NCBI GenBank assembly: GCA_027559495.1
Contig: JAMXSV010000026.1
Span: forward strand, 1,054,001-1,118,000
Length of the DNA: 64,000 nucleotides
Direction of reading: 5' to 3'
Source: Aurifilum marmelostoma
Lineage: Eukaryota > Ascomycota > Sordariomycetes > Diaporthales > Cryphonectriaceae
Shown here piece by piece: positions 22,317 to 33,487 of the stretch (its first letter is position 1; each line of letters begins with the position of its first letter). The position numbers were made by a program, and so were the translations under genes. The notes beneath the pieces were generated by a model. That model was not told where the DNA came from and did no database searches. It saw only the letters and a program-made list of their open reading frames with translations.

Positions 22317-24212
22317 ATGAGGGAAGTCAACTTTAGCATCCCCAACGTCAACAAGGCGTCGGTGGCCATCACCACCGCGCTGTACGACCGGCGGGCCCTC
22401 GACTGCACCTCAACCCTGCCTCTAATCAACTCCCTCAACCATCTCGCCTACCTCACCACCTCCTCAGCCCGCATCCGGGACATCTTGACCGTTGATGGAG
22501 GAATCGAGCGGCTGGTCTGCATCCTGAAACAAGGAAGAAGTAAGGATATGATGGACATGTGGAAATGGAACTTGGCTTTCCAGTGTGTCGTCAACATAGG
22601 TGTCAGGGGCACCGAGGGTGTCCGGACTCGGGTTGTCGAGGCTGACATGGTTCCTGTCATTGCCACCATCCTCGACAACTACATCAAGGTCACGGACAAG
22701 CTCCGAGAAAAGGAAGAGAAGAAGAAGCAGCTGCGGGACCATCCACACCGGTCCAGAGGGCACGACCACAATGGTGTCTCCAAGACGGGCAGCTTCTCAA
22801 ACCGCGCAGGCCGTTCCGACATCGACCACAGGCTCTTCCGCCGAGCAGCTCCTCCGCCGATCGAGGTTCCTGCAGTCGAGCTCCCCGCAGCTTCGCCCTT
22901 CACCGCCAGTGGTCCCTCTACCGCGATGGATGCCGGTCCACAGTACTCTGCCGCCTCGACGGCGACTCCTCAGCACCCCGTCACATCACCTCCCGAGCAC
23001 ACGACGTCTTTCCACCTCCACCGACACCATCACAATCACCCCAGAGAACGAGATGTTCGCAACTTCGCCGCTACCCCTCCACCTCGTCAGCTCCTCCAGC
23101 CGCGGGCTCAGACGCCTGTCGCGATGGACTCGGATGGCTTCCTCAGACCTGTACGGGATATTGACAGGCTAGCGTCCATGGGGCCTTTTGGTCAACCCCA
23201 GCTGTCATCCCAGCCGACGTCCCCCACAACCCCGCTTCCTCTGCCGCAGATTAGATCTCCGACCGTTCGGCCATCCTCGGGCCTGGGACAAGCGTCCAGG
23301 CCTCGGCGGCGCCCCTCAATACGGCAACAGCACTCTACCACAGAATCAGATGACCTGAACGGCGACAGCATGCAATCCGACGAGGCTCCCGAAGCTGACA
23401 TATCGGGCCCTGCCGATATCCAGGAGGTCGGGATCGAGGACATTGCCATGGAGGAAGGCGACAGCATCATCGCTGGCTCGCAGATCGACCTGGATGCGAC
23501 CAACGACTCGGAGCCCCAGGAGTCTGGGACGTTCAACATCACGCACCGCACGCCAATCGACGGAAGCATCATCAATCCCACCCCTGCTGCAGCTGCTGGT
23601 CCGTTGCTCGGCCTGTCACCTAACAGGCCGGCTATGGTTACCCCTCCACAGCCCACGATGCCCAGCGCCAGCGTCCCTCACTACCTCCTTGGCCGCCAGA
23701 TGACCCCGAACCCCCAGATGCTTGCTGCCATGCCTCGAGAGGAGGATGTCCTTATGTCACTTCAGCTTCTCGCCTATGTCTCGAAATACTGCAACCTGCG
23801 CACCTACTTCCAGAAGAGCCACCTAGTACCGAGGCTGAAGATCGGACAGGAGATCTCAGCTCTGGACAGCGATGAGGCAGGCATGGACGTCGACGATGAA
23901 GAGGAGTTTGAGGAGGAATATCTCCTGCCCAACGACCTCAACATCTTCCCTCTGGTCGAGAAGTTCACTGTTCGCTACCACAGCACGGACATGCAGTACT
24001 GGGCCGGCGTCGTTATGAGGAATCTGTGCCGGAAAGACGATACACGCGGCGGCATCCGGCAATGCGCATATTACCAATGTGGGAAATGGGAGGAGTATAC
24101 TAGGCAGTTTGCCAAGTGCAGGAGGTGCCGACGGACAAAGTACTGCAGCAAGGAATGCCAGAAAAGTGCCTGGGCTTTCCACCGGCACTGGTGCGTCGCG
24201 GCGACGCAGTGA
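22317..24212 (+). CDS. samB: MYND-type zinc finger protein SamB/Mub1
   Basis: Orthologue of Aspergillus SamB (suppressor of anucleate metulae) and yeast Mub1. In yeast, Mub1 works with the E3 ligase Ubr2 and Rad6 to ubiquitinate Rpn4. It is a single uninterrupted exon of 631 residues. The N terminus (MREVNFSIPNVNKASVAIT) through about residue 140 is the conserved armadillo-like region (NHLAYLTTSSARIRDILTVDGGIERLVCIL). A long disordered, Pro/Ser/Thr- and His-rich middle follows, then an acidic patch (DVDDEEEFEEEY). The C-terminal MYND finger starts CAYYQCGKW and contains CRRCRRTKYCSKECQ and HRHWC, so all zinc ligands are present. The start ATG is the first in the conserved frame. Its upstream region is unusually long, with possible upstream frames, which suggests leader-based or complex transcriptional control. 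Confidence 0.94.
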   Translation: MREVNFSIPNVNKASVAITTALYDRRALDCTSTLPLINSLNHLAYLTTSSARIRDILTVDGGIERLVCILKQGRSKDMMDMWKWNLAFQCVVNIGVRGTEGVRTRVVEADMVPVIATILDNYIKVTDKLREKEEKKKQLRDHPHRSRGHDHNGVSKTGSFSNRAGRSDIDHRLFRRAAPPPIEVPAVELPAASPFTASGPSTAMDAGPQYSAASTATPQHPVTSPPEHTTSFHLHRHHHNHPRERDVRNFAATPPPRQLLQPRAQTPVAMDSDGFLRPVRDIDRLASMGPFGQPQLSSQPTSPTTPLPLPQIRSPTVRPSSGLGQASRPRRRPSIRQQHSTTESDDLNGDSMQSDEAPEADISGPADIQEVGIEDIAMEEGDSIIAGSQIDLDATNDSEPQESGTFNITHRTPIDGSIINPTPAAAAGPLLGLSPNRPAMVTPPQPTMPSASVPHYLLGRQMTPNPQMLAAMPREEDVLMSLQLLAYVSKYCNLRTYFQKSHLVPRLKIGQEISALDSDEAGMDVDDEEEFEEEYLLPNDLNIFPLVEKFTVRYHSTDMQYWAGVVMRNLCRKDDTRGGIRQCAYYQCGKWEEYTRQFAKCRRCRRTKYCSKECQKSAWAFHRHWCVAATQ

Positions 24213-25478
24213 TGAGATACCCCTTCGCAACCGTGGAGCAATGTTCTTTTTTTTCTTTTTGAGGGGCTTTGCGTGGAATGAAAATGACTCCCTGTGCCAG
24301 TCAGCTATACAGGTTGAAGCTGAGTATCACACAAAACTGTCATAATGTTTACTTTTTTTCCTTGGACGCAGCGGATCGGCGTGGCATGGCGTGGCATGGC
24401 ATGAGCTCCTACCTTCTTCTCTTTTTCTCTTAGTCTACTTAGGTTGTCTATCTTCTGGTCTCCTCAACAACTCATCATCATCAGCATTGCAGCACAAACA
24501 CAGACACAGAAACACAGAAACACGCGCATTATCATGTGGTCGATCCTCCTTCCTGGCTCCTGCGATTCATACTCTTAAGCAATAACTTATCTACAGGCGT
24601 CTTTCGTCAACCTTGTGATACCAAACGGAAAGAAGAGATGCAGGCGGATGTCGAGATTGATAGGTCTTTGGAAATTGTGATGGACGGATTGATGGACCGT
24701 CGGGCCCTGTTGCTGTTCGTAAAGGCGGCATTGTTCTCGTTCACCATTTTTTAAGAATTCTCCATTTGCACGTTGGGAAGGCTCTTGGGCAGGATGGAAG
24801 GTCAGCTAGCTCTCTCTCTTCAATACACACATGTGTTCTCTTTTTGGGATGCAAAACTCAAAAGAATCAAGTCGTTCAGGTCTGCTCCACGTCTTTTCTC
24901 CCCTTCATTCTTCCTGTGCTCGTGAGAATGAGCTGTAGCTTTGCTGCGGATTTGGGTGGTGCCTCGTGATGGGGTGTGGGATGTTCTCGATGGTCAACGG
25001 CATATGGAGGACGGGGTGCTTTCCTTTTGTATGGACATACGGATCAGAGCGTGTCTGGGTATTTAAGAAGGGGTGGGGGGGGGGGGGTAACAAGTCATAT
25101 ATGTCTTTGGAGGTCCTTGATCTGGCAGATCTCAAGAATAAAATCGGTATCGGGAAGGGTGTATACAGCCGGCGGGTCAGTGTTTGGTTTTCTCTAGACA
25201 GGCTGCAAGGCGACATCTGGCTGTAGCGTGAAGGACAAAAGCAGAGCGCACGATGATTATTCCAATTGATTGGGTTGCTTTTCCTCTTTTTCCTTTTTCT
25301 CTCTCAATATTCACAATACGCCATCCATGCCAAAGTGTGTCTGAGCCTTGGGTGTGAAGCTCAACCCGTTACCACCCATTGTCCATTTTTCCTTTCTCTA
25401 AAGAGTGGCAACACCAGCCAGCCAGCCAGACCCGGACAACGAAGCGACGAAGCCCTCTTGCGCTCCCACAACTAACGA
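24213..25478. other. Convergent region between samB and ebp2
   Basis: This 1.27 kb interval lies between convergent stops. It contains the second GGCAT repeat (24381-24403), a 13-G run (25075-25087) and ordinary sequence. Small open frames show no family features and no gene was recognised. Confidence 0.45.
24381..24403. repeat. GGCAT-type short tandem repeat, copy 2
   Basis: Shares 22 identical bases (24382-24403) with 18681-18702, in the same orientation, about 170 nt past the samB stop. Confidence 0.75.
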
Positions 25479-27057
25479 CTACCTCTTCCCAGCCTTGGCA
25501 GCCCTCTTGCTCTTGCCCAGCCTCGCCGTCTTCACGGGCTTCCTCTTCCCGGCGCCGCCGCCCTGCCCCTTCATCTTCCTGGCATTGAACCCGCTCAGGT
25601 CCCCTGAGCTGACCGCGTCGCCCGACTTGGCATGCCTCTTCTTGCCACCGAAGCCATACTTTGCGTCCTTCTTTGCGCGCTTCGAGTTGGGCGTCCGCCC
25701 GCCCTGGTCGCCGCCGCGGGAGCGCTTGCCGGGCTTGTTGAGCTCGTTGTCGACGCCAACGTCGAAAAGGTCTGCCTCGTTGGTCGTGAGATCGTTGCCG
25801 TTCTCGGAACGCTCTGTGTTTTTTGTTGAATTATAATCAGCACAAGACATGTATACAAGGCTGGCGTGGTGATGATAAAAAAGCGAGCACGGCTGTGCAG
25901 GGGCAGGAATACGTACTCTTCTTCAAGGCCTTGATCTTCTCAAGCGTCTCCCTCTTCTCCTTCTGTCTCTCCTGCAGCTTGGCCACCTGCACCTGCTTGC
26001 CAAACTTCTTGAGGTCCCTCAGCTTTCTCGCCTCGGCGGCGGCCTTCTTGTTCGTCGCCTCCTCGACCAGCTTCGCCTTGACCTTCTCCATGTGTCCGTC
26101 GTCCTTGACCATCTCGGCGAAATAGTCCTTTGGCCGGGAGAAAGGCACCCCCTCCGCCCGCAGCAGCGCGCGTGCCTTCTTGGCGGCCTCGAGCGACTGT
26201 GCGTATAACTGCAGCTCGCGGTTCAGGTCGTCGGAAATGTCCTCGATCTTGTCTGCGGTGGGCTCGGAGGACGCCACGACCTGGTGCGTCGAGAACGAGA
26301 CGGAGGAGTCGCGCGGCAGAGAGATGCGTTTGAGGGAGGCGAGAAGTGCGGGGCCGTTGTTGATGGCTAGTCGAGTCTTGACGTAGAGGTCCTCGCGGTC
26401 GGAGTCGGCCATGTCCTCGAGATCGGATAGGGCGATGTCAGACTCTTCTTCTTCTTCATCGTCGTCATCGTCATCTTTTGCGGGCTTGGGTTGGGAGGAG
26501 GCCTTCTTGAGTATAGGTTTCGGCTTGGGAACTCGCTGTATCTTCTCTTCCATCTCGACCTCGGATTCTGAGTCGGTATCGCTCTCGTTCAGGAGGGCTG
26601 CTGCCGATGTGGTCTGTGTGGGAGCATATGTCAGTTCACAGAAATCAACGACACTTTGAGATGAGGGGGAGAGTGAACATACACCACCCATTCCCTCATC
26701 CTCAGACTCTTCGTCTTCAGACTCTTCGGCCTCCATATCGAAGAAACCATCCTCGGCTTCCGAGTCGTCCTCTTCATCCTCGTCCTCCTCATCCTCCCAA
26801 TCCTCCTCTTCTTCCTCGTCTTCAGACACTTCCTTCTCCGGAAGCAGACCCTTCTTGCGCTTCTCTTTTATGACGGCCTTGTGCTTCTTCTTATCCTTCA
26901 TCTGCTTGAGTTTCTGTATGGCGCGAGAGAATGTCAGAATCTACCCGCAGAACCGAATCCAAGCAGTGACATAGAGGGAGAAGAACACAAAGCATACCTT
27001 GTCATTTAAACCTTTCTCGGCCGCCAGCGCGACCTTGAGCTTGCTCCGTGGCGCCAT
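25479..27057 (-). CDS. ebp2: rRNA-processing protein Ebp2
   Basis: Ebp2 is a nucleolar factor needed for pre-rRNA processing and 60S subunit assembly. Exons on the minus strand are 27057-26998, 26913-26683, 26613-25917 and 25813-25479, giving 440 residues. The protein begins MAPRSKLKVALAAEKGLNDK and continues with a very acidic region (runs of E and D around residues 40-100, and a second run DDDDDDEEEEESD). The Ebp2 core follows: ELQLYAQSLEAAKKARALL, then GVPFSRPKDYFAEMVKDD, HMEKVKAKLVEEATNKK and RKLRDLKKFGKQVQ. The basic tail contains KYGFGGKKRHAKSGDA and ends KSKRAAKAGKR, a likely nucleolar localisation signal. All donors are GTATGC, GTATGT or GTACGT. Length and motif order are normal. Confidence 0.95.
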
Positions 27058-27820
27058 CTTTGCGCGTGTCTGGCGAAGAATTGCAGTGGAAGGTGTGTAT
27101 CGTCTGCCAAAAGAGCCGTCGCGGAGGAAACTCAAAAAGGCGGCGACCCGCTCAAAAATTTGGGAAAGTGAGGCTTATCTTATCGGAAGCAGGTACGTAC
27201 CTTTCAAGGGTACTGCCAGTGTCCCACTCGGCTTAACTTCGGGAAATGGACACCCCTCTAAGTCAACGTCGCGACTCCATTGAGGCTGCATTCTTTCTTG
27301 GATTTACATTTTTTTTTCTCTTTTGAAAAGAGCACTCTGTCTTGAATAGTGACACAGAGTCGAGCATTGATCTGCCAAATACTCACAAATTTTGGAAAGA
27401 TTGCTGTATGCCGCCTGGGTGGATACTGTCTCGGTCAATGTTGTGCCCGAAAGCACGTCCGGGACGCGGCCTTCTTGCAACGCATAATACACTGGTCAGG
27501 TGGTCGTTTGGCCGTCATGTTTGCTCATCTCTTTTTTTTTTTCGTTCGATATACTTACAGTCTAGGACTGAGCTGAATCATACGCCAGGTTTCTCTTGCA
27601 AACTTGACGGCTGCCTCATGATCAGGCTATTCGACCCTCATCAAGTATTGAAAATAATTAATGCAGACTTGTCAGAGAGAAGTTTCTTTTTAGTAGGACT
27701 CTAGCACAATATCTACCAGTATTGCTCCAGTGTCCCCTTTCTACCCGTCACGGTGGCCATCCATCCATTGAGGCATCGCCTGTGTGACTAGTTGACACCA
27801 GCGATGGAGATTCTCAACAC
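27058..27820. other. Intergenic region between ebp2 and the MYND gene
   Basis: This 763-nt interval is the ebp2 promoter side and the 3' side of the MYND gene. T-rich runs occur near 27308 and 27531. No gene was recognised. Confidence 0.4.
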
Positions 27821-28787
27821 TCAAAGGATGTTTTCCAGAGGACCGGCACCGGCCAAAAACGAGACGAACCTGCGAAGAGGCACCCTCATGATGGGCCCTC
27901 CGAAGCGGCAAACATCGTCAATTTCCTTGGGCACTTTGGTCTTGATGTCACTCCCTATAAAAGAAGACAAATTAAGGATCAGTGACTATAGACAAAAGCC
28001 AGATGCCCACACATAAGTCTCGAATAAGAGAATAAGGGGAAAAAAGACAGACTCACAGTGATACATCTCTAGAGCGATCTCCTCGCACTCCTTCCGCTTC
28101 TCGCGGCTCCACCAGTCCGGCAGCACACCGGGCTTCTCCTCGAGGACGCGTAAAAAGTCCTGCAGGCCCTTGAAGGCGTGGCCCGTGATGTACTGAGGCT
28201 TCGGATTGTCCGTCTCGAGGCTCAGCCTGCCCTTAGCGATGCGCTCGTCCTCGTCAGTGATCCGGTATGCCTCGATCAGCAGCTTCATGGCTACTTCCTC
28301 GTCCTCCTGGTACGTGATGATGTTGCCACCCTCGTTGGGCACGTATATAGGGCACAGGTGACTATTGCCTGGATAAACGCGGGCGGGCACTGTGTAAGTT
28401 TTGCTTTGGTAATTAGCCTTATTTCTCCTATCTTTTGTTCCAGACCTTGATGGACGGGCGCTCTGTAGTCCTGCTTGGGAGGTAAAACGTACTCTTTTGG
28501 ATGATGTTGCCGTTCTCGTCCCATTTGATGCCGCATGCGTTCTTGTGCGCGATCCAGTCATCAGTCTGACAGCGGCTCGAGCAGTATCTGAACGATAGGT
28601 GCATTGTTAGCAGGTGGAAGGGGGAAACGATCTGAGGAGTGGAAGTGCTCCTTAATACAAACTGGTGAGAAGGGATGGTTTTCAGGAGTGCTTACTTGGT
28701 CTTGCACTTGTTGCATTGACGGGGCTTGACCCCTAGTGGAGGGATCCTCTTGCACGTGGTGCACTTCTGCTCAACAATGAGGGTCAT
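27821..28787 (-). CDS. Small MYND-type zinc finger protein, function unknown
   Basis: Exons on the minus strand are 28787-28696, 28587-28493, 28389-28057 and 27954-27821, giving 217 residues. The N-terminal MYND finger uses CTTCKRIPPLGVKPRQCNKC, then YCSSRCQTDDWIAHKNAC, with all Cys/His ligands in the usual spacing. The rest (from MPARVYPGNSHLCPIYVPNE) is a 150-residue region with acidic helices (EDEEVAMKLLIEAYRITDED) and a basic C terminus (RVPLRRFVSFLAGAGP). I do not recognise a second domain. MYND fingers usually bind proline-rich partners, so a protein-interaction role is inferred. It is unrelated to samB outside the finger. Splice sites are canonical (GTAAGC, GTACGT, GTGAGT) and each join restores the frame. 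Confidence 0.82.
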
Positions 28788-29616
28788 CGTTGCGGATGTT
28801 TCTTATGTAGTAGTCCTGAGATGGAGGTCCTTGTTGATAGTTGTTTGGTGGTTAATGGACAAAATAAAAAGAGAAAGGCAAAGGACCTAAAACACTCGAG
28901 GTTTTTTAAATACTTAGATAGGGTTACATCCACGAAAATCCACTTGAAGGACGACAGTCTGTGAAGCAAGAAAGACCTCTCTGTAACCAGGCAATACTTA
29001 TCGATACTGACTTGTCCACCCGTACGAGTCAACCCAGTAGACCCCTTCAGACAGGCAGCACGTTTCACAAAATAGTGTTGTACATGTAAAAACAGCCAGG
29101 GCAGGCTTGTAGTCACTGTGGATTATTTACTGGAACCCCATGATGAGCTCTTCATAAAAAAAAAAAAAAAATACAGCCATGGGATTGACCCTGATTGTCA
29201 GCTATGCCGCACCTGCTTGCTCCACGGTATCACTCATTGACTGAAGGGAATAAAAGCCTATCATGTGACAGTCTTCACCGCATTCTATGTACCATGTTCC
29301 ACAGGTCCCTTTGCGTGACAATCCATCAAGGTGCCTTCATCATAGATTTGCACCGGTGGAGCTCATCTACATCAGGCCTATCTCTAGATGATAATGAATA
29401 GAATGAAATTGTGTTTGGGGTGTACCAACAGGATCTTTATTTGAGGGTCTGAGATGGCAAGTTACTCATATCAGCATTACATCTGTGGAATGCTTCCTGC
29501 AAACTAGCTAATTATTAACAACTACTTATGTAGCATCAGCAGGTTCCAGCACTTAGGACATGTGCGAGGGTGTGTCCTCACAAGAACGGGTCGACAGCCC
29601 CCGATTCTGCAACACC
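28788..29616. other. Intergenic region between the MYND gene and mod5
   Basis: This 829-nt interval combines the MYND gene promoter with the mod5 3' region. A 16-base-class A run lies near 29156-29171. No gene was recognised. Confidence 0.4.
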
Positions 29617-31161
29617 TTACTCTACCAAGTTTGCCTCGGCCTGAAATGTTTCGGCATCGGCACATTCTACGGGAACCAATGCAGTGCGCTTCTTGTGTCG
29701 GAGTTGCCTGCGATGCGCCTTTCCTCGAACATGTTTCAGCCAGGCTTCCTCGGAGAGGAGCGTGGCATCGCAGAGATCGCAGTGCCTGCGACACGGCGTG
29801 TCCTGGGCCGAGTTTGCGGCCTCTGCCGCCTCAAGCACTTCCCCTGCAGTCTCCGTTGGAGTTGGGAGGTCCTCACCTGCGAGGAACTTCTGCGTCACGA
29901 CTGCAGCCTGATTTATGACCTTCTCCGCGAATTGCGTCACATCGGTGCTGTCGACGACGTAGAGCCGGTCGAGGTTGCCTTGTTCCTGGAGCAGGGGTAT
30001 CATCTGCTTTGCGATCCACTTCATCTGGTATTTGGCATACCTCCTGGTGGCCGTCTTCATCTTCTCCAGGCACTCAAGCTTCAGGGCCTCAGGGTCCCGC
30101 CCGTCGATTCCACCCTCCACTGCTTCCAGGTACGGCTGAAATTCTTTGAAGCCGATGGACTGCCATATGCCCTTTGTAAAATTCACAGATTCTCCAGCTT
30201 GAACTGTAGATTGCAGATAAGCGTTCATCTGTGCGATTTCATCCATGAGACCAGACTCCACCATCTTGTCAACACGCCTGTTAAGTCGATCTTTGAGGGC
30301 CTTATCTTCTGTGTGCACCCAGAATAACAACGATTCCGAGTCAGATCGCGGGTCCGACTCGTCTCCAGCGACAGCATGCTGTTTCTGAGCTTTCCTCTTC
30401 TGCTGCTCCGCGTAAATATCTGATGCCCTCTTGCCTGTAGTGAGAAATATTTCCAAAGAACGATGAATCTTCCGTCTGTCGTTCGGATGCCATCGATCAG
30501 CCATAACAGGGTCGACTTCTTTCAGCCTCTTCCACATCGCTTCAGTAGTGTCGTTTAATATTGGAAACTCGGCAGAGTGGTCCTGCGGTGGCAGCTGATC
30601 TGGAGCCCCATTGTTTGATTCTACCAGGTTGTCCCTGAAGAGCAACGCCTGAGTGTAGTAGTGAGTGCCCCCAACAACGATGGGGAGACGACCCCGACTA
30701 CGGATCTCTTGGATGATCTTGCTAGCCTCTCTCCTGAAAACGCCAACAATCCAAGTCTCCTCGTCTAGGCTGATATTACCAAGCAGGTGATGTGGGATAG
30801 ATCGTTGCTCCTCAAGGGATATCTTGTTGGTAATGATAGGCAGGCCATTGTACATTTGCATGGCATCTGCATTGATGATCTCTCCGTTAAATCTGACGGC
30901 CAGATCGACAGCTAGCTGAGAATTATCTTGTCAGCATACTAGTTCATGACTTGAAGGTCTCAGCGAGAAAGAAAAATAAAAAGACAAAATGAGTGTTACG
31001 GTGCATCTCATGACGACACTCGAACTCACCTCAGATTTTCCTGTACCCGTGGATCCCAGAATGACCACCAGCGGGTTCGATGGAGGTTTGCGACTGGACA
31101 TTGTGGCAGAACATCGTATCGATCTGAGGCTCGGAGCGGTACGAAACCGAGGTCTGATCAT
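29617..31161 (-). CDS. mod5: tRNA dimethylallyltransferase (Mod5/MiaA family)
   Basis: Transfers a dimethylallyl group from DMAPP to A37 of UNN-reading tRNAs. Exons on the minus strand are 31161-31030 and 30915-29617, giving 476 residues from the first ATG. The P-loop GSTGTGKSE starts at residue 36; NADAMQMYNGLPIITNK is the substrate-binding segment. Further motifs are GGTHYYTQALLF and FTKGIWQSIGFKEF. A C-terminal C2H2 finger (CDLCDATLLSEEAWLKH, then H) is typical of eukaryotic Mod5 and absent from bacterial MiaA. There are two in-frame starts. The ATG at 31161 adds MIRPRFRTAPSLRSIRCSAT, an arginine/serine-rich mitochondrial presequence; the ATG at 31101 begins MSSRKPPSNP. Yeast MOD5 makes mitochondrial and cytosolic/nuclear forms in the same way, so dual targeting is inferred. 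Confidence 0.95.
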
Positions 31162-31848
31162 GACATTGTTACAAGGCAATTAAGGAAAATAAAAAGGTGT
31201 ACCAGCAAGGGTGCTGGGCTGGCTGGCAGCCCAAAAAGTGAAATGAAGATGGACCCTTAGATTAGGTTTATGGCGGCCAGATACAGAGTGAGCGGACTGA
31301 GAAAAATTGCCGACCTCGGCGCCGTTTTAGTAGCTGAATGGGCTGCCGTCACGTGGAGCACTATTCACTTAGTGTCGCCCTTTGCCATCTACAAAGTACT
31401 GTAGGTACTGTGACGAGTAAGTAATACTCAGTAGTAATATGTAACTACACTACAGTGGCGTATGGGGTGCCAGGGTGCCTGACTGACCCCTGCCCAGCAG
31501 CTCCAGTTGTGTCGAGTACGCTGGAGCTGGGGCAGGAAGAAGTGGAGCTGGGCTTTCCGTATTGGACACATCACAAATTGGAGCTTGGAGAAGCCAGATC
31601 ACCACCACAGCGCAATGCGCCGCCAACCTTACTCTTAATCGTTGACACTTTTTTGGAGCTCTCTCCCTCCTCTTTTTAGACCACACCTCCTCCTCTCCTT
31701 TCACAACTGCACCCGTCAGTACTGCAACCAGTTCTCTACCCGGGCCATTCTGTGGCTCGAATTTTTCTTTCTTTCTTTTTTCTTCTTCTCCATCTCTTGG
31801 ATGCCTCTCTAGACGAGTTCATTACAATCCAAAAAAAAGTCGCCCATC
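31162..31848. promoter_or_regulatory. Divergent promoter region between mod5 and sec61
   Basis: This 687-nt interval ends in a dense pyrimidine tract immediately before sec61 (TTTCTTTCTTTTTTCTTC near 31768-31790), typical of highly expressed fungal genes. GTAC/TACTGTAGGTAC-like words occur near 31395-31450. No gene was recognised. Confidence 0.45.
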
Positions 31849-33487
31849 ATGAGTAGCCGTAAGCTGTCCCGGATCCCTTCTCCCCCCGTCCTCGCCCTCG
31901 AGCGCTCTCGCGAGGGCCTCCAGATACTGGCGTCGCGCGGCCAATTGCCTTCGCAGACCAGAGCTGACATATGTGCGCCCGTCTGGCAGTACGTTTCCTC
32001 GACCTGGTCAAGCCCTTCGTGCCGTTCCTCCCAGAGGTTCAGCAGCCTGAGACCAAGATTCCCTTCAACCAAAAGTTGATGTGGACAGGTCTCACGCTCC
32101 TGATCTTCCTGGTCATGAGCCAGATGCCCCTCTACGGCATCGTGTCCTCTGACACCTCCGACCCTCTATACTGGCTGCGTATGATGATGGCGAGTAACCG
32201 GGGAACCCTCATGGAGCTTGGTATCACCCCCATCGTCTCCTCTGGCATGGTCTTCCAGCTCCTGGCCGGTACCCACCTGATCGACGTCAACCTCGACCTC
32301 AAGTCCGACCGTGAGCTCTACCAGACCGCCCAGAAGCTGTTCGCCTTCATCCTGTCCGCTGGTACCGCCACCGTCTACGTCTTCACTGGCCTCTACGGCC
32401 CTCCCTCTGACCTCGGCGCCGGTATCGTCGTCCTGCTGATCCTCCAGCTCTTCATTGCCGGCATGATCGTCATCCTCCTCGACGAGCTCCTGCAGAAGGG
32501 TTATGGCCTCGGCAGCGGTATCTCCCTCTTCATCGCCACCAACATCTGCGAGTCCATCATGTGGAAGGCCTTCTCCCCGACCAGCATCAACACTGGCCGT
32601 GGCCCCGAGTACGAGGGCGCCGTCATCGCGCTCTTCCACCTGCTCATGACCTGGCCCAACAAGCAGCGTGCCCTCCAGGAGGCCTTTTACCGCCAGAACC
32701 TGCCCAACGTCATGAACCTGCTGGCCACGCTCGTCGTCTTCGCCGCTGTCATCTATCTCCAGGGCTTCCGCGTCGAGATCCCTATCAAGTCCTCGCGCCA
32801 GCGTGGAGCTCGTGGTTCCTACCCCGTCCGCCTGTTCTACACCTCCAACATGCCCATCATGCTGCAGTCTGCCCTGTCCTCCAACGTGTTCCTCATCTCG
32901 CAGATGCTGTACTCTCGCTTCTCCGAGAACCTTCTGGTCCGTCTCTTTGGTATCTGGGAGGCTAAGGAGGGCGGTGGCGGCCAGCTGTCTCCCATCTCCG
33001 GCCTTGTCTACTACATGTCGCCCCCGATGAACATGAAGGAGGCTCTCATCGACCCGATCCACACCGTCATCTACATCGCCTACATGCTCACTGCCTGTGC
33101 CGTCTTCTCCAAGACCTGGATCGAGGTGTCTGGCTCCAGCCCGCGCGATGTCGCCAAGCAGCTCAAGGATCAGGGTCTTGTCATGGCCGGTCACCGTGAC
33201 CAGAGCATGTACAAGGAGCTCAAGCGCATCATCCCGACGGCCGCCGCCTTTGGTGGTGCCTGCATCGGAGCGCTGTCCGTTGCCAGCGACCTTCTGGGCG
33301 CCCTTGGCTCCGGAACTGGAACCCTTCTTGCCGTCACGTAAGTGCCTCCCACCTTTCTCTCTCCGACCTCATGTCAACCTGGAGCCTTTGCTAACGAGAT
33401 CGTTCTTTTAGTATCATCTATGGTTACTTCGAGATAGCGGCCAAGGAAGGCGACATCGGTAGCATGAAGGGAATGATCATGGGATAA
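31849..33487 (+). CDS. sec61: Protein translocon Sec61 subunit alpha
   Basis: Sec61 alpha forms the protein-conducting channel of the ER membrane. Exons are 31849-31858, 31990-33337 and 33412-33487, giving 477 residues. The first exon is only ten bases (ATGAGTAGCC) and joins to give MSSLRFLDLVKPFVPFLPEV, the invariant N terminus. Without that join, the only opening of the frame would be a false methionine inside the intron. About ten membrane segments are visible, including LTLLIFLVMSQMPLYGI, GIVVLLILQLFIAGMIVILL and NLLATLVVFAAVIYLQGF. The cytosolic ribosome-binding loops include IPIKSSRQRGARGSYPVRLF and ISGSSPRDVAKQLKDQ-like sequence (SGSSPRDVAKQLKDQGLVM). The last exon encodes IIYGYFEIAAKEGDIGSMKG. 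Codon use is strongly C-ending, as expected for a highly expressed gene. Confidence 0.98.

Noticed and set aside
32166..33194. 342-codon open frame antisense to sec61
   Set aside because: It is a shadow of the strongly biased, C-ending codon use of sec61. Its Asp/Glu/Val-rich composition has no domain.
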